This document shows positions 8,581 through 20,339 of a stretch of 64,000 nucleotides of DNA, piece after piece (the stretch's first letter is position 1; each line of letters starts with the position of its first letter). The position numbers were made by a program, and so were the translations under genes. The notes beneath the pieces are model-generated. The model was not told where the DNA came from. It saw only the letters and a list, made by a program, of their open reading frames with translations, and did no database searches. The stretch lies in assembly GCF_000785785.1 (NCBI RefSeq), contig NZ_JRQN01000009.1, positions 1-64,000 on the forward strand, given 5' to 3'. This DNA comes from Streptococcus uberis (GTDB lineage Bacteria > Bacillota > Bacilli > Lactobacillales > Streptococcaceae).

Positions 8581-8608
8581 AAAAAGATTGGAAAATCCAA
8601 TCTTTTTG
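8581..8608. terminator. Intrinsic terminator after glnQ
   Basis: AAAAAGATTGG, loop AAAAT, CCAATCTTTTT. It is symmetric, lies right after the glnQ stop on the minus strand, and could also stop plus-strand transcription. Confidence 0.8.
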
Positions 8609-8610
8609 AC

Positions 8611-9351
8611 TTATACATTAAGAACTTTATCTAAAAATTCAATCAGACGAGGGTGTTTAGGATGATCAAAGATGTCCTCTGGATGACCATCTTCTAAGAA
8701 TTGCCCACCATCTGTAAAGATAACACGATTGGCAACTTGTCTTGCAAATCCCATTTCATGCGTAACAATTAACATGGTCATACCTTGTTGTGCTAAATCT
8801 CGCATAACATTTAATACATCACCGACCATTTCTGGATCAAGTGCAGAAGTAGGTTCGTCAAATAACAAAATATCGGGATTCATTGCTAAACTTCGAGCAA
8901 TGGCTACACGTTGTTTTTGTCCGCCAGATAAGCTACCAGGATAGGCATCAGCTTTATCAGATAAACCAACTTTTTTTAGCAATTCTCTAGCATGCTGATT
9001 AGCAACTTCTTTTGTTTCTTTTCCTAATTCAACAGGGGCAAACATAATATTTTCAAGAACTGTCATGTGTGGGAAGAGATTGAAATGTTGAAATACCATT
9101 CCAATATTTTCACGTGCTTTATCAATATTTGTATGTGGGTCAGACAATTCAAAACCATCAACCACAACTTTACCAGAAGTAATTGTTTCTAGTAAGTTTA
9201 AAGTGCGAAGAAAAGTTGACTTTCCTGAACCTGAAGGTCCAATGATACAAACAACATCTCCTTCATAGAATTGGGCATTAATGCCTTTTAATACTTCATT
9301 TTGTCCAAAGTACTTATGTAAGTCTTGTACATCAATTTTTAATTCTGCCAT
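8611..9351 (-). CDS. glnQ: Polar amino acid (glutamine-type) ABC transporter ATPase
   Basis: 246 residues, the standard length. Walker [11 protein letters not shown]-loop within [12 protein letters not shown], signature LSGGQKQR, Walker [15 protein letters not shown] and the switch His in IVTHEMGFA are all present. It powers the GlnP permease encoded directly upstream: the glnP stop and the glnQ start overlap by one base, so the pair is one operon. Substrates in related Gram-positive systems are Gln, Glu and Asn. A terminator follows at once. Confidence 0.88.
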   Translation of the reverse strand: MAELKIDVQDLHKYFGQNEVLKGINAQFYEGDVVCIIGPSGSGKSTFLRTLNLLETITSGKVVVDGFELSDPHTNIDKARENIGMVFQHFNLFPHMTVLENIMFAPVELGKETKEVANQHARELLKKVGLSDKADAYPGSLSGGQKQRVAIARSLAMNPDILLFDEPTSALDPEMVGDVLNVMRDLAQQGMTMLIVTHEMGFARQVANRVIFTDGGQFLEDGHPEDIFDHPKHPRLIEFLDKVLNV

Positions 9352-11528
9352 TATTTAAACCTCTTTTCCAAACGTTTTGCAAGTCTTGTCAAGAAAGTAA
9401 TCATTATCAAGTAGATGATAGCTAGAATGGCATACATACGGAATGATTGATAGTTTCTTGCAATAATAATTTTACCAGTTTGGAATAATTCAACTAAACC
9501 AATTGCTGAGACGATAGTAGTATCTTTAAGTGAAATAACAAATTGGTTAATAAAGTTTGGTAACATTAATTTTACAGCTTGAGGAAGAATAACTTTTCGC
9601 ATAGTTACTTTATAAGGGATACCTAGACTTCGACTAGCTTCCATTTGTCCAAGAGGAACGGCCTCAATCCCACCACGGACAATTTCAGCTATATATGCAC
9701 CACCATTTAAAGACAATGCAATAGTAGCAGCTAGAAAATCATTAATAGGTGATTGGTGTCCCGTCATATTTTCAATAAGGTTTGGAATACCCCAGAAAAT
9801 AAAAGCAGCAACAATCATCAACGGAATACCACGAACCACATCAACGAAGATTGATGAAGCGATACGTAATCCTTTACTTGGAGCAACTGCCATCATTCCG
9901 AAAATGAGACCAATTAGCATCGCAAAGGCAAATGAAACAAGAGTTAGGCTCAAAGTTGTCCATAATCCACTAAATAATTGATTATAGTTGTTTGATACTA
10001 GCCCAGCAACTGTTGATTCATCAGCAGACTTGCTATCAGATTTTTTATTTTTTTCAGAAACTAAATAGTTATTAATAATTTTCTCGTACTGGCCAGATTT
10101 TTTCAAATTAGCCAGACCATTATTAAACATTGTGATTAATTCAGGATTAGTTCCTTTTTTTACAGCAAAGCCGTATTCTCCAGAAGGTTCTCCTTTAATA
10201 GGTGTTTCGAATTTTCGACCTTGTTGGATTGAATATTTTAGAATAGCTTCATCATCCATTAAAGCTTTGATGGAACCTGAATTTAAACTATCGTACATTG
10301 ATGAGGCTTCATCAAATGCTTTTAATTTGAATTGGTATTTATCTTTTAGTTTATCTAGGAAGACATATGAAGCTGTTCCTTTTTTAGCACCAACAGTGGT
10401 TCCTTTTAGGTCTTTGTAAGCTTTTATTGAGCTACCAGATTTAACACCTAGCAAAATATTTGATGTATAGTATGAGTCCGAAAAATCAAATATTTCTTTA
10501 CGGGCATCTGTAATTGACATACCGGCAATGGCAGCATCGGCTTGCCCAGATTGAACAGCATTTAGTGCGGCATCAAATCCAGGGTTAGAAATTTCTAACT
10601 TAAATCCTTGTTGTTTGGCGATTGCTTTAATCAACTCCATATCGATACCGACATAGTTACCTTTATCATTCTGAAATTCAAATGGGGCAAATGACGAGTC
10701 GGAAACAACTTTATAAGTTTCTTTGATAGGTTTTGCTTTTGCGTTAGCATCGCCTGTACTTGCTAAGTCAGGAGTACTAGCTTGATCTCCCAGCCATTTA
10801 GATATGATATTTTGATAAGTTCCATCAGCCTTCATATCTTTTAATGCTGAGTTGAAATCATTAATCAAATAGTTATATTTGCTACCTTTTTTTACAGAAA
10901 ATCCAAAACTACCAATTGCTTCGCCCTTCATATTGATAGCTAAATCTTGGTTTTGATTAATTGCAAATTGGATAACTGGTTGGTCATCCATAACGGCTTG
11001 AACAGAACCTGCTGACAAGCTGTTATACATTAAATCACCAGTGTCAAAGGTTTTAACTTTAAAGCCGTATTTATCTTTGTGCTTGTTTAAAAATGTTTGA
11101 GCTGCTGTACCATTTTTAACTCCAACTGTTTTCCCTTTTAATTGACTGTATTTGCTAATTGGGTTTGCTTTTTTGGTTGCAATTACAATTTTAGTATCGT
11201 AGTAGGGATCAGAAAAATTAAAGACCTTTTGACGTTCTTCTGTAATGGTAGTTCCGGCCATCAAAGCGTCAGCTTGCCCAGCTTGAACAGCGTTAACAGC
11301 AGCATCAAATCCAGGATAAGTCATTTTAAAATCCCAATTTTGACGTTTTGCTACCTCATTAATGATATCAACATCGATTCCTTTGTATACTTGATCTGAA
11401 TCTTTGTATTCAAATGGTGCATAAGCAGTGTCAGAAACGATTGATATTGTTTCAGCACTTGCAATCCCTCCAAATAAGAAAATTGAGGATAAGATTGCAA
11501 GCATTAAGACTTTTAGTTTATTCTTCAT
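9351..11528 (-). CDS. glnP: Fused substrate-binding and permease subunit of a glutamine-type ABC transporter
   Basis: 725 residues. A signal-like helix (1-25) precedes two tandem bacterial periplasmic-type binding domains, about 28-250 ([12 protein letters not shown]) and 268-490 ([12 protein letters not shown]), each with its own FDFSD or FNFSD segment. A permease domain of five or so helices follows (about 515-725) with the EAA-type loop near [12 protein letters not shown]. This matches lactococcal GlnP, in which two binding domains per subunit deliver different amino acids to one channel. The two binding domains are clearly duplicated but diverged. It is transcribed with glnQ, divergently from uvrB. 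Confidence 0.9.
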   Translation of the reverse strand: MKNKLKVLMLAILSSIFLFGGIASAETISIVSDTAYAPFEYKDSDQVYKGIDVDIINEVAKRQNWDFKMTYPGFDAAVNAVQAGQADALMAGTTITEERQKVFNFSDPYYDTKIVIATKKANPISKYSQLKGKTVGVKNGTAAQTFLNKHKDKYGFKVKTFDTGDLMYNSLSAGSVQAVMDDQPVIQFAINQNQDLAINMKGEAIGSFGFSVKKGSKYNYLINDFNSALKDMKADGTYQNIISKWLGDQASTPDLASTGDANAKAKPIKETYKVVSDSSFAPFEFQNDKGNYVGIDMELIKAIAKQQGFKLEISNPGFDAALNAVQSGQADAAIAGMSITDARKEIFDFSDSYYTSNILLGVKSGSSIKAYKDLKGTTVGAKKGTASYVFLDKLKDKYQFKLKAFDEASSMYDSLNSGSIKALMDDEAILKYSIQQGRKFETPIKGEPSGEYGFAVKKGTNPELITMFNNGLANLKKSGQYEKIINNYLVSEKNKKSDSKSADESTVAGLVSNNYNQLFSGLWTTLSLTLVSFAFAMLIGLIFGMMAVAPSKGLRIASSIFVDVVRGIPLMIVAAFIFWGIPNLIENMTGHQSPINDFLAATIALSLNGGAYIAEIVRGGIEAVPLGQMEASRSLGIPYKVTMRKVILPQAVKLMLPNFINQFVISLKDTTIVSAIGLVELFQTGKIIIARNYQSFRMYAILAIIYLIMITFLTRLAKRLEKRFK

Positions 11529-11696
11529 ACATGTCTCCTTTTAAAATCTTGGTTTATTATATCAGAAGATTTAGAAAAGAGCAAGAAATTCGAAAATTCA
11601 TGTCAGGAAATCTAACATCAAGCAAAACGTCTTTTAAATAGCATTTTTTTTCTGCTATGTTACAATAAGATAGTGGAATAAAAAGAGGAAAATAAA

Positions 11697-13688
11697 ATGA
11701 TAGATAAACAGATAAGTAAACCATTTCACTTGGTTTCAAAATACCAACCTTCTGGTGACCAGCCTCAAGCCATTGAAGAATTGGTCGATAATATTGAAGG
11801 AGGCGAAAAAGCTCAAATTTTACTTGGTGCAACAGGGACTGGTAAAACCTTTACCATGAGCCAAGTGATTAATAGAGTTAACAAACCAACTCTGGTTATT
11901 GCTCATAACAAAACTTTAGCGGGTCAATTATATGGTGAATTTAAGGAATTTTTCCCTGACAATGCTGTTGAATATTTTGTTTCCTATTATGATTACTACC
12001 AGCCAGAGGCTTATGTGCCTTCAAGTGATACTTATATTGAAAAGGATTCGTCTGTTAATGATGAAATTGACAAGCTTCGACATTCGGCAACATCTTCACT
12101 TTTGGAACGTAATGATGTGATTGTCGTAGCTTCAGTATCGTGTATTTATGGTTTGGGTTCTCCTAAAGAGTATGCTGATTCAGCCGTCTCCTTAAGACCA
12201 GGTCAAGAAATTTCACGTGATCAATTACTCAATCAGTTGGTTGATATTCAATTTGAACGCAATGACATTGATTTCCAACGAGGGCGTTTCCGTGTTCGTG
12301 GAGACGTTGTTGAAGTTTTTCCGGCTTCTCGCGACGAGCATGCATTCCGGGTTGAATTCTTTGGTGACGAAATTGATAGAATCAGAGAGATTGAAAGTCT
12401 CACAGGCAAGGTACTTGGCGAAGTTGACCACCTAGTGCTCTTCCCCGCCACTCACTTTGTGACTAATGATGAACATTTGGAAATGTCGATTGCTAAAATT
12501 CAAGCAGAACTGGAAGAGCAACTCAAGTTGTTCGAGAGTGAAGGTAAGCTTTTAGAAGCACAGCGATTAAAGCAAAGAACTGACTATGACATTGAGATGC
12601 TGCGCGAAATGGGCTATACGAATGGTGTCGAAAACTATTCCCGTCATATGGATGGCCGCTCTGCAGGCGAACCGCCTTATACCCTGCTTGACTTTTTCCC
12701 AGAAGATTTTATGATTATGATTGATGAAAGTCATATGACCATGGGGCAAATTAAAGGCATGTACAATGGTGACCAAGCTCGTAAGAAGATGTTGGTAGAT
12801 TATGGCTTCAGATTGCCATCGGCCTTAGATAATCGGCCTCTTCGTCGTGAGGAATTTGAAAGTCATGTCCATCAAATCGTTTATGTATCAGCAACTCCTG
12901 GTGACTATGAAATGGAACAAACGGATACCATTATTGAACAAATTATCCGTCCGACAGGCTTGCTTGACCCCGAAGTTGAAATTCGTCCTTCAATGGGTCA
13001 AATGGATGATTTACTTGGTGAGATTAATACGCGAGCTGAAAAAGGCGAGAGAACATTTATCACAACACTTACTAAAAAGATGGCAGAAGATTTAACAGAT
13101 TACCTTAAAGAGATGGGTGTCAAGGTTAAATACATGCATAGTGATATCAAAACCTTAGAACGAACTGAAATTATCAGAGATCTACGTCTCGGTGTGTTTG
13201 ACGTTTTGATAGGTATAAATTTATTGCGAGAAGGTATTGATGTACCAGAAGTTAGTTTAGTTGCCATTTTAGATGCGGATAAAGAAGGTTTCTTAAGAAA
13301 TGAACGTGGGCTCATTCAGACGATTGGTCGAGCAGCACGTAACGCTGAGGGACATGTCATCATGTATGCAGACAAAGTGACTGAATCAATGCGTAAAGCA
13401 ATTGATGAAACGGCTCGTCGTCGTCAAATACAAATGGCTTATAATGAGCAGCATGGTATTACCCCGCAAACTATTAAAAAAGAAATTCGAGATTTGATTG
13501 CAATTAGTAAATCAAGTGGTACAGATGTTGAAGAAACTAGTCCTGACTATTCAGTTATGACGAAATCAGAACGCAAAGAAGCCATTAAGAAATTGCAAAA
13601 ACAAATGCATGAAGCAGCAGAAATGCTTGATTTTGAGCTAGCAGCACAAATTAGAGATATGGTTATTGAATTGAAAACGATGGATTAA
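11697..13688 (+). CDS. uvrB: Excinuclease ABC subunit B
   Basis: 663 residues, the normal size. Walker [11 protein letters not shown], the beta-hairpin region [13 protein letters not shown] that inserts between DNA strands, the DEAD-like DESHMT motif, helicase motifs to [11 protein letters not shown], and a C-terminal UVR motif ([13 protein letters not shown]) that binds UvrC are all present. UvrB verifies lesions delivered by UvrA and recruits UvrC in nucleotide excision repair. The start follows AAAAAGAGG. It is divergent from glnPQ. A -10-like TACAAT at 11661-11666 may be its promoter, but no clear -35 was found. Confidence 0.95.
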   Translation: MIDKQISKPFHLVSKYQPSGDQPQAIEELVDNIEGGEKAQILLGATGTGKTFTMSQVINRVNKPTLVIAHNKTLAGQLYGEFKEFFPDNAVEYFVSYYDYYQPEAYVPSSDTYIEKDSSVNDEIDKLRHSATSSLLERNDVIVVASVSCIYGLGSPKEYADSAVSLRPGQEISRDQLLNQLVDIQFERNDIDFQRGRFRVRGDVVEVFPASRDEHAFRVEFFGDEIDRIREIESLTGKVLGEVDHLVLFPATHFVTNDEHLEMSIAKIQAELEEQLKLFESEGKLLEAQRLKQRTDYDIEMLREMGYTNGVENYSRHMDGRSAGEPPYTLLDFFPEDFMIMIDESHMTMGQIKGMYNGDQARKKMLVDYGFRLPSALDNRPLRREEFESHVHQIVYVSATPGDYEMEQTDTIIEQIIRPTGLLDPEVEIRPSMGQMDDLLGEINTRAEKGERTFITTLTKKMAEDLTDYLKEMGVKVKYMHSDIKTLERTEIIRDLRLGVFDVLIGINLLREGIDVPEVSLVAILDADKEGFLRNERGLIQTIGRAARNAEGHVIMYADKVTESMRKAIDETARRRQIQMAYNEQHGITPQTIKKEIRDLIAISKSSGTDVEETSPDYSVMTKSERKEAIKKLQKQMHEAAEMLDFELAAQIRDMVIELKTMD

Positions 13689-13862
13689 TACATGGTAATT
13701 TAATTTAGGGTGACTATATTTTTGTTAATTAGGTCAACTATTAAGTATTTTTTAAGAAATAGAATGTAAAACTATAGGAAAAGATGGGAGAACTTTCCAC
13801 TAGATTAAATAATTTTTGCAATTCATTATAATAATTTATTATTTAATAAAATAAGATTTAAC

Positions 13863-13891
13863 TTGCTCTAATGACATATTTAAGGTAAAAT
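13863..13891 (+). promoter_or_regulatory. Probable promoter of the dlt operon
   Basis: TTGCTC (13863-13868), a 17-base spacer, TAAAAT (13886-13891), about 38 bases ahead of dltX. The region 13689-13862 upstream is very AT-rich and otherwise holds nothing recognised. Two-component regulators control dlt in related bacteria, but no specific site could be identified. Confidence 0.55.
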
Positions 13892-13928
13892 TTTTCTAGT
13901 GTGTTGAGACGAATAAATGAGGTAAAAA

Positions 13929-14072
13929 ATGGACAAAGGAAGTGGAAAGAAGAAAGATTACTTATACTTTTTTGGGAAAGTTCTTCTTTTTTATATGATT
14001 TTTATGTTATTGGTATATTTTTTTGCTTATGCAGGGCATGGGCAAGGAAGTTTTATTTACAATGAATTTTAG
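13929..14072 (+). CDS. dltX: DltX, small membrane protein of the dlt operon
   Basis: 47 residues: MDKGSGKKKDY at the N-terminus, one membrane helix (about 11-36), and a short outer tail ending in SFIYNEF. This is the size, position and C-terminal character of DltX, which sits first in Gram-positive dlt operons and is needed for D-alanylation; the conserved C-terminal tail is thought to take part in D-Ala transfer. It starts after GAGG and ends 9 bases before dltA. Confidence 0.88.
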   Translation: MDKGSGKKKDYLYFFGKVLLFYMIFMLLVYFFAYAGHGQGSFIYNEF

Positions 14073-14081
14073 GAGAGTTAG

Positions 14082-15620
14082 ATGATAACAAATATTATTG
14101 AACAAGTGGAACATTTTGCATCTGTCTCTGGCGACAGCTTTGTCTATGACTGCTTAGGAGAAAAAAATACCTATAAGGAATTAAAAGAGCATTCAGATAG
14201 TATTGCTGCGTATATTGACAGTTTAAATTTAGCAGAAAAATCACCTGTCCTTGTTTTTGGTGCACAATCATATGATATGTTAGCTACATTTGTAGGCTTG
14301 ACAAAATCAGGACATGCTTATATTCCAGTTGATGTCCACTCAGCTAATGAGAGGATAAATGATATTATCCAAGTTGCTAAGCCAAGTCTTATCATTGCAA
14401 TTGAAGCCTTTCCATTCAATGTTGACTCTTGTTCTATTATAGATATCACTCAGATTAATCACGTTAAGAGCCAAAAAGTGACTTATAGTTTGGATCATTG
14501 TGTGGAAGGTGACGATAATTACTACATTATATTCACCTCAGGAACAACTGGTAAGCCAAAAGGTGTACAAATTTCGCATAATAATTTATTAAGCTATACC
14601 AATTGGATGATTGAAGATAAATCCTTTAATATCACTAAGAAACCACAAATGTTAGCACAAGCTCCGTATTCTTTTGACTTATCAGTTATGTATTGGGCTC
14701 CAGCTTTAGCACTAGGTGGCACTTTATATGCTTTACCAAAAGAAATTGTTGGCGATTATAAGTTACTTTTTAAAACAATTACTAATTTACCAATTGAAAT
14801 CTGGACTTCAACGCCATCATTTGTTGATATGGCTATGCTGAGTGATGATTTTTGTCAAGAAAAATTGAACAAACTAACTCATTTCTATTTTGATGGGGAA
14901 GAATTGACAGTTGCGACTGCTAAAAAATTATTTGAACGTTTTCCAAATGCACAGATTATCAATGCCTATGGACCAACTGAAGCAACTGTTGCCTTATCTG
15001 CTATTCAAATTACAAAAGAAATGACAGAAACACTTACAAGATTACCAATTGGTTATCCAAAAGATGATTCGCCAACTTACATTGTGGATGAAAACTTAAC
15101 CATTTTGGAAGCTGGACAACAAGGAGAAATTATTGTAGCAGGTCCTGCAGTTTCTAAGGGATATTTGAATAACCCAGAAAAAACAAAAGAAGCTTTCTTC
15201 ACGTTCAATGGTCAACAAGCCTACCATACTGGTGATTTAGGTCAATTGACAGAGGATAATATCTTATTATATGGTGGTCGATTGGATTTCCAAATTAAAT
15301 ATAGCGGTTACCGAATTGAATTAGAAGATGTATCACAACAATTGAATCAGTCGCCGTTTGTTGAGGCAGCAGTAGCTGTTCCTAGATATAATCAACAACA
15401 TAAGGTTCAAAACTTGTTAGCATTCATTATTCTAAAAGATGGTGTTGCAGAGCAATTTTTTAATGATCGCGAAATAACTAAAGTCATTAAGGAATCTGTA
15501 TCGAATCACATGATGCCATACATGATGCCGTCAAAATTTATCTTTAGATCAGAGCTTCCTTTGACACCAAATGGTAAGATTGATATTAAAGGTTTGATTG
15601 CTGAGGTCAATAAACAATGA
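14082..15620 (+). CDS. dltA: D-alanine--D-alanyl carrier protein ligase
   Basis: 512 residues, as expected. An adenylate-forming enzyme with the P-loop-like motif [11 protein letters not shown], the motif [10 protein letters not shown], the HTGDLG motif, and the C-terminal catalytic Lys in [10 protein letters not shown]. It activates D-Ala with ATP and loads it on the phosphopantetheine arm of DltC in the cytosol. The start follows AGGAGAG, and its stop overlaps the dltB start by four bases (ATGA), so the genes are translationally coupled. Confidence 0.95.
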   Translation: MITNIIEQVEHFASVSGDSFVYDCLGEKNTYKELKEHSDSIAAYIDSLNLAEKSPVLVFGAQSYDMLATFVGLTKSGHAYIPVDVHSANERINDIIQVAKPSLIIAIEAFPFNVDSCSIIDITQINHVKSQKVTYSLDHCVEGDDNYYIIFTSGTTGKPKGVQISHNNLLSYTNWMIEDKSFNITKKPQMLAQAPYSFDLSVMYWAPALALGGTLYALPKEIVGDYKLLFKTITNLPIEIWTSTPSFVDMAMLSDDFCQEKLNKLTHFYFDGEELTVATAKKLFERFPNAQIINAYGPTEATVALSAIQITKEMTETLTRLPIGYPKDDSPTYIVDENLTILEAGQQGEIIVAGPAVSKGYLNNPEKTKEAFFTFNGQQAYHTGDLGQLTEDNILLYGGRLDFQIKYSGYRIELEDVSQQLNQSPFVEAAVAVPRYNQQHKVQNLLAFIILKDGVAEQFFNDREITKVIKESVSNHMMPYMMPSKFIFRSELPLTPNGKIDIKGLIAEVNKQ

Positions 15621-16876
15621 TTAGATTCTTAGAATCCATACCTTATCTTGAACCTTATGCTAATCCACAGTATTTTATCTTTTTATTGCTATTACTTATT
15701 CCGATAATTATTGGAATTTTTAAAGGTAAGAGATTTCCCATTTATGAATTTATAATATCCGTTCTCTTTATTGCCTTTATGTTTGGTGAAAATCACTACC
15801 ATCAATTATTTGCATTTATACTTTATATAATATGGCAAAGTATTTGTGTTTTTACCTATAAAGCCTATCGAAAAGAACATAATAATACTTTTATATTTTA
15901 TTTAGCTTCCTTCCTTGTTATTTTTCCATTATTATGTGTGAAAATAGTTCCGATACTAGCATTTGATGAACATCAATCACTCTTTGCCTTTCTTGGTATT
16001 TCTTATTTGACCTTTAAATCAGTTGGAATGATTATTGAAATGAGAGATGGTACTTTAAAAGACTTTACTTTCTTGTCCTTCTTACGTTTTATCATTTTCC
16101 TACCGACCTTTTCAAGTGGTCCAATTGACCGTTATAGAAGGTTTAATGAAGATTATCTTACCATTCCTAACCAAGATGATTATTTTAAAATGTTGGAGAA
16201 AGCAATAAATTACATTATGCTTGGCTTCTTATATAAATTTATCATCTCTCATGTCTTAGGAAATATCTTATTGCCACTTGTCCAAGTACAAGCATTAAAA
16301 GTTGGTACGGTATTTAGTCTTTCAACTCTTTACGTGATGTATGGCTATGGCTTAAATCTCTTTTTTGACTTTGCTGGCTATTCAATGTTTGCGATTGGTA
16401 TTTCTTATATAATGGGGATTAGAACTCCTGAGAATTTTAACAAACCTTTCCTTTCTCCAAATTTAAAAGAGTTTTGGAATCGTTGGCACATGTCTCTATC
16501 ATTTTGGTTTAGAGACTTTGTCTTTATGAGATTGGTTCACCATTTCTTCAAAAAGAAAACTTTTAAAAATCGTAATATGACATCAAATGTAGCTTATTTA
16601 GTCAATATGTTGATTATGGGCTTCTGGCATGGAATCACTTGGTACTACATCGCTTACGGACTGTTTCATGGTATTGGACTTATTCTTACTGACATTTGGC
16701 TCAGAAAGAAAAAAGAAATCAATCGAAACCGTAAAAAACGTGGACTTAAACCTTTATTTGAGAGTAAACTTTTCCATGTTTTCTCAATTGTCTTTACTTT
16801 CCATATTGTTATGATTTCGCTATTAATATTCTCTGGATTTCTTAATGATTTATGGTTCCCAACTATTCAAAAATAA
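15617..16876 (+). CDS. dltB: Membrane O-acyltransferase for teichoic acid D-alanylation
   Basis: 419 residues with many membrane helices, an MBOAT-family protein. The conserved segments [24 protein letters not shown] and [18 protein letters not shown] are visible; the His in the last motif is the likely catalytic residue. DltB accepts D-Ala from DltC at the inner face and passes it outward, with DltX and DltD, to lipoteichoic and wall teichoic acid. It lies between overlapping dltA and closely spaced dltC. Confidence 0.95.
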   Translation: MIRFLESIPYLEPYANPQYFIFLLLLLIPIIIGIFKGKRFPIYEFIISVLFIAFMFGENHYHQLFAFILYIIWQSICVFTYKAYRKEHNNTFIFYLASFLVIFPLLCVKIVPILAFDEHQSLFAFLGISYLTFKSVGMIIEMRDGTLKDFTFLSFLRFIIFLPTFSSGPIDRYRRFNEDYLTIPNQDDYFKMLEKAINYIMLGFLYKFIISHVLGNILLPLVQVQALKVGTVFSLSTLYVMYGYGLNLFFDFAGYSMFAIGISYIMGIRTPENFNKPFLSPNLKEFWNRWHMSLSFWFRDFVFMRLVHHFFKKKTFKNRNMTSNVAYLVNMLIMGFWHGITWYYIAYGLFHGIGLILTDIWLRKKKEINRNRKKRGLKPLFESKLFHVFSIVFTFHIVMISLLIFSGFLNDLWFPTIQK

Positions 16877-16891
16877 AATGAGGTATACAAA

Positions 16892-17131
16892 ATGAACACA
16901 TTAGAAACCGTTATTGACTTATTTGACCGTCTATTTATGGAAGACGTATCAGATATCCTAGATGAAGATTTGTTTGATGCTGGTGTATTAGATAGTCTAG
17001 GAACTGTAGAATTGATCGTAGAACTTGAAAACATTTTTAATATAAAAGTGCCAATTTCTGAGTTTGGTCGTGACGACTGGAATACTGTTAACAAAATAGT
17101 GGAAGGTGTTGAGGAATTACAGCATGCTTAA
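16892..17131 (+). CDS. dltC: D-alanyl carrier protein
   Basis: 79 residues, an acyl-carrier-type protein. The phosphopantetheine site is the Ser in the motif [12 protein letters not shown] (near residue 36), followed by the acidic helix that binds DltA and DltB. It starts after a weak GAGG site, and its stop lies inside the dltD start region (8-base overlap). Confidence 0.95.
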   Translation: MNTLETVIDLFDRLFMEDVSDILDEDLFDAGVLDSLGTVELIVELENIFNIKVPISEFGRDDWNTVNKIVEGVEELQHA

Positions 17132-18388
17132 AAGGTTTTGGCATCTTTTGGGGCCAGTAATTTTAGCATTTTTATTAGTTATCTTAACGCTATTAAGTTT
17201 TCCGTCACATTTAGCTCATTCCTTTAAACAGGAGAGAGAAAATGCTGTTTCTTTAACTGATAATTCTATTAAAAATGGTCAAATAAAGTCTCAAGCCTTT
17301 ACTGATAAATCAAAACATTTTGTGCCTTTCTTTGGTTCTAGTGAGTGGAGTCGAATGGATAGTATGCATCCATCTGTTTTAGCAGAAAAATACAATCGCT
17401 CTTATATTCCTTATTTGGTAGGAAAACGTGGAACTCAAAGCTTGACTCATTATTTTGGTTTTCAGCAAATGACATCTTATATGGAGAATAAGAAAGCTGT
17501 CTTTGTCATTTCTCCTCAATGGTTTACTGCTCGGGGAACAAACGGTCAGGCTGTACAAAAGTATTTGTCTAATTCTCAAGTGATTAATTTTATTCTTCAA
17601 GCAAATCCAAAGGATAAGGAAGCGCAAGTTGCGGCTCAACGCTTATTATTACTTAATCCAAGTGTCGTTTATTCTAGTTATTTAAAGAAGATTAGTCACG
17701 GCCAGCAGATTAGTTCTATTAAATTGAATTATTTAAAGAGCTTTGCTTTCTTTTCACAAAAAGCAGAAGTGGCATTTAGTCAATTATCAGGTTCAGATAT
17801 CTATTCGCAAAGAATTTATCCGCGTTTAAAAGGATTGCCAAAACAGTTTTCATATACTGATTTAACTAATTTGGCAGTGCAACGCGGTAAGGTAGCGACT
17901 TCAAATAATGCGTTTAGAATAAATAATTCTTTTTATAATGGACGTATCGCTTCAAATTTAAAACGATTAAAAGGTTTTCAATCGAAGGAATCTTATATCG
18001 TTTCTCCAGAATATACTGATCTTGAATTGGTTCTCTCTCAATTTGCTAAACATAATGTAGATGTTATGTTTGTTATCACACCAGTGAATAAAGAATGGGC
18101 TGCTTATACTGGATTAGATTTACAAAAGTATCAAGATGCCGTTCAGAAAATGAAATTTCAATTACGTTCACAAGGCTTTAATCATATTACTGATTTAAGC
18201 AAGATGGCGGAAAGCCTTACTTTATGAGTGATACTATTCATTTAGGATGGTTAGGATGGTTAGCATTTGATAAAGAGGTGAAACCATTTCTAGAAAGCCC
18301 ACACTCTAATCCAACATATGATATTGATAATTATTTCTACTCAAAAGAATGGGCAAATTTAAGTTATCAAAATTATCAAAAAAAGTAA
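17124..18388 (+). pseudogene. dltD: D-alanyl-lipoteichoic acid biosynthesis protein DltD, apparent one-base frameshift
   Basis: One N-terminal membrane helix (about 5-27), then an extracellular SGNH-hydrolase-like domain with GSSEWSRMDSMHP at about 71-83 carrying the nucleophile Ser. The frame breaks at 18201-18202, where AGCAAAGAT reads AGCAAGAT. The last part, with the catalytic-type DTIHLGWLGW motif, continues in the next frame to 18386-18388. Restored, it has 421 residues, the family length. As written, the product would lack its Asp/His pair and D-alanylation would fail. The missing base lies in an A run, so this may be an artefact. The ATG at 17124 is preferred over a GTG at 17106 because GAGGAA precedes it. 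Confidence 0.9.
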
Positions 18389-18457
18389 AAAACAAGACTA
18401 TCTCATAACCAAAGCCACTGAAAAAGTAGCCTTTCAATGACTAGCAATTACTAAATA

Positions 18458-18498
18458 AAAAGAGGAAAGACTCAAAAATTGAGTTTTTCCTCTTTTCT
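18458..18498 (+). terminator. Intrinsic terminator of the dlt operon
   Basis: A long hairpin: AAAAGAGGAAAGACTCAA with TTGAGTTTTTCCTCTTTT and a loop of a few A. Its T-rich arm makes it effective in both directions. Confidence 0.8.
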
Positions 18499-18615
18499 TA
18501 GCTCTTTTTTTATTAAGGTGATAATTCGCTTCGGATTGACTACAAATATAGCGGTCGCAACTCATAGCCTTGTTTTTATATCAATGATAGAAATAGAAGA
18601 AGGTTAATATAATTG

Positions 18616-18654
18616 TGCAAACGATTGCGTTGATAGCTGCTTTTATTGTATAAT
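18616..18654 (+). promoter_or_regulatory. MalR/CcpA-type operator and promoter of the intracellular amylase gene
   Basis: The palindrome TGCAAACGATTGCGT lies at 18616-18630. A -35-like TTGCGT (18625-18630) is its right half, and TATAAT sits at 18649-18654 after an 18-base spacer. The site is almost the same as three others in this locus next to a LacI-family malR gene. The same sequence also fits a cre box, so CcpA could bind too. The stretch 18499-18615 holds nothing else recognised. Confidence 0.75.
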
Positions 18655-18680
18655 ACAAGTAGAAAAGATTGGAGACTATC

Positions 18681-19963
18681 ATGGCATTTGAAACAAACAA
18701 GAAGTTAAGAAATAATCTTATTTACTGTATTTACACGCGTCATTTTTCAAGGGAAGGAACATTTGCGACAGTTGAAAAAGAATTAGATCGCATCAAGAAG
18801 CTTGGTACAGATATTATTTGGTTTTTACCAATTTATCCAATTGGTCAACTCAAAAGAAAGGGTAATGCAGGCTCACCATATGCTATAAGTGACTACCGTT
18901 CCATTAACAATGAATTGGGGACTATGGCAGATTTCGAACATCTTATTTCAGAGATACACAATCGTGGCATGAAAGTGATGATTGATATTGTTTTTAATCA
19001 TACTTCGCCAGATTCATTATTAGTCAAAGAACACCCAGAATGGTTCTATAAAAAAGAGAATGGTACCTTCGGCAATAGAGTAGGTGATTGGACAGATATT
19101 ATTGATTTAGATTATAGTAATTTAGACCTCTGGAACTACCAAATTGAAACTTTAACCATGTGGGCCAAAAAAGGTGTTGACGGATTCCGATGTGACGTGG
19201 CCCTTTGGTTCCATTGGCATTTTGGAAGAAAGCACGTCAGGCTGTCTCGCAAATTAATCCTGATCAGATTTGGTTGTCTGAATCAATTGATTTTGGATTT
19301 TTAAGAGAATTAAGAAATCGTAAATTAATTGCCCACTGTGATGCTGAAGTTTATCAGGCCTTTGATATAACTTATGACTATGATATGAGAGGCTTTTTTG
19401 ATGGTTATTTGGCCGGTAATATTTCATTAAGCCGTTACGCTGAAGCGCTAAGTCAACAAGAATTAATTTTCCCGGCAAATTATATTAAACTCCGTAATCT
19501 TGAAAACCATGATACTAAGCGAATTGCGTCCTTAGTACCAGACCATGAACAATTAGTGCAATGGACTACATTTGAATTTTTCCAAAAAGGGACAACTTTG
19601 CTATACAACGGTCAAGAAGTTTGTGATCAAGTGTCTCCAAGTCTATTTGAAACAGGTGTTATTAACTGGAATAATGAATATAATATTTCAGACTATATAA
19701 CTAAATTGGCACAGTTGAAGAAGTCTATTTCTTTAGATGCAAATTATGAAATCCAAGCTTCAGATCAGATGGATTCCATCGTACTTGCTTATTTCTCAGA
19801 GAAGATCGAAACAGTTGGGGTATTTTCATTTAAAGGTAAAACAGGAAAAATATCGGTTCCATTAGAAGATGGAGTCTACATAAACCAAATAACAAATCAG
19901 GAAATTCACGTGACTGACTCTCAAGTTGATTTGAACCAGACGCCAATCTGGATTAGTTTTTAG
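18681..19963 (+). pseudogene. Intracellular alpha-amylase family (GH13) enzyme, one-base frameshift
   Basis: A GH13 glycosidase with no signal peptide, so it acts on imported maltodextrin. Visible blocks: IVFNHTSPDS (region I), DGFRCDVA (region II, nucleophile Asp), WLSESIDFG (region III, acid Glu) and LENHDTKR (region IV). The frame breaks between regions II and III at about 19202, where one base (probably T of TCT) is missing. Restored length is 427 residues. The ATG at 18681 is used because GGAGAC precedes it by the right distance. It lies in the mal regulon behind its own operator. The exact bond specificity is not clear from sequence. Confidence 0.82.
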
Positions 19964-20010
19964 GCTTTTTCAATTGATGAAATTACTGCGCTATTATCCT
20001 ACTTAATACA

Positions 20011-20041
20011 AAAAGACAAACTTTTTATAGTTTGTTTTTTC
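20011..20041 (+). terminator. Intrinsic terminator after the amylase gene
   Basis: ACAAACT pairs with AGTTTGT across a short loop, followed by five or more T. Confidence 0.75.
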
Positions 20042-20339
20042 TTTTGTTATCCGAAAGAGGCTGTCCAAACAGAGTTGGACTTCCTTTTTATGAATATGAA
20101 TCTCACAAAATTGGCCAAGAATATAGCCTCAACCTCTTTGATTATGAACCATCAATCTGCCATGAAAAATAGCCTGGGATAAATATTCTCAGGCTTTAGT
20201 TTTTATAAAGATTTATGTATGTAAACACAGTGGTTGAGTGGGCTCTAATACGTTGAAAATCAACTGTTATAGCCTTACTTAACTTTGCGGAGGTGAGACG
20301 ACAAAATCAAATTTCTGCGAAACTACTGATTTATGAACC
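20042..20339. other. Non-coding stretch with small hairpins and possible dispersed-repeat sequence
   Basis: No gene is seen. GTCCAA/TTGGAC lies at about 20068-20085 followed by T-rich sequence, and AGCCTG/CAGGCT at about 20170-20195 followed by TTTAGTTTTT; both look like small terminators. The later part (about 20240-20325) reminds me of AT-rich intergenic repeats found in several streptococcal genomes, but only one copy is in the window, so this is weak. The stretch joins the amylase gene to a decayed permease gene, so it may be debris from a deletion. Confidence 0.35.

Noticed and set aside
11557..11832. Minus-strand frame of 91 codons over the uvrB start
   Set aside because: It overlaps a certain gene start and the divergent promoter region, has no ribosome site, and shows no protein-like pattern.
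17106..17123. GTG start for dltD six codons upstream
   Set aside because: The ribosome site GAGGAA lies inside this extension and fits the ATG at 17124 better.
18188..18232. Programmed frameshifting in dltD
   Set aside because: No slippery heptamer with a downstream stem is seen; a missing A in a short run explains the break more simply.
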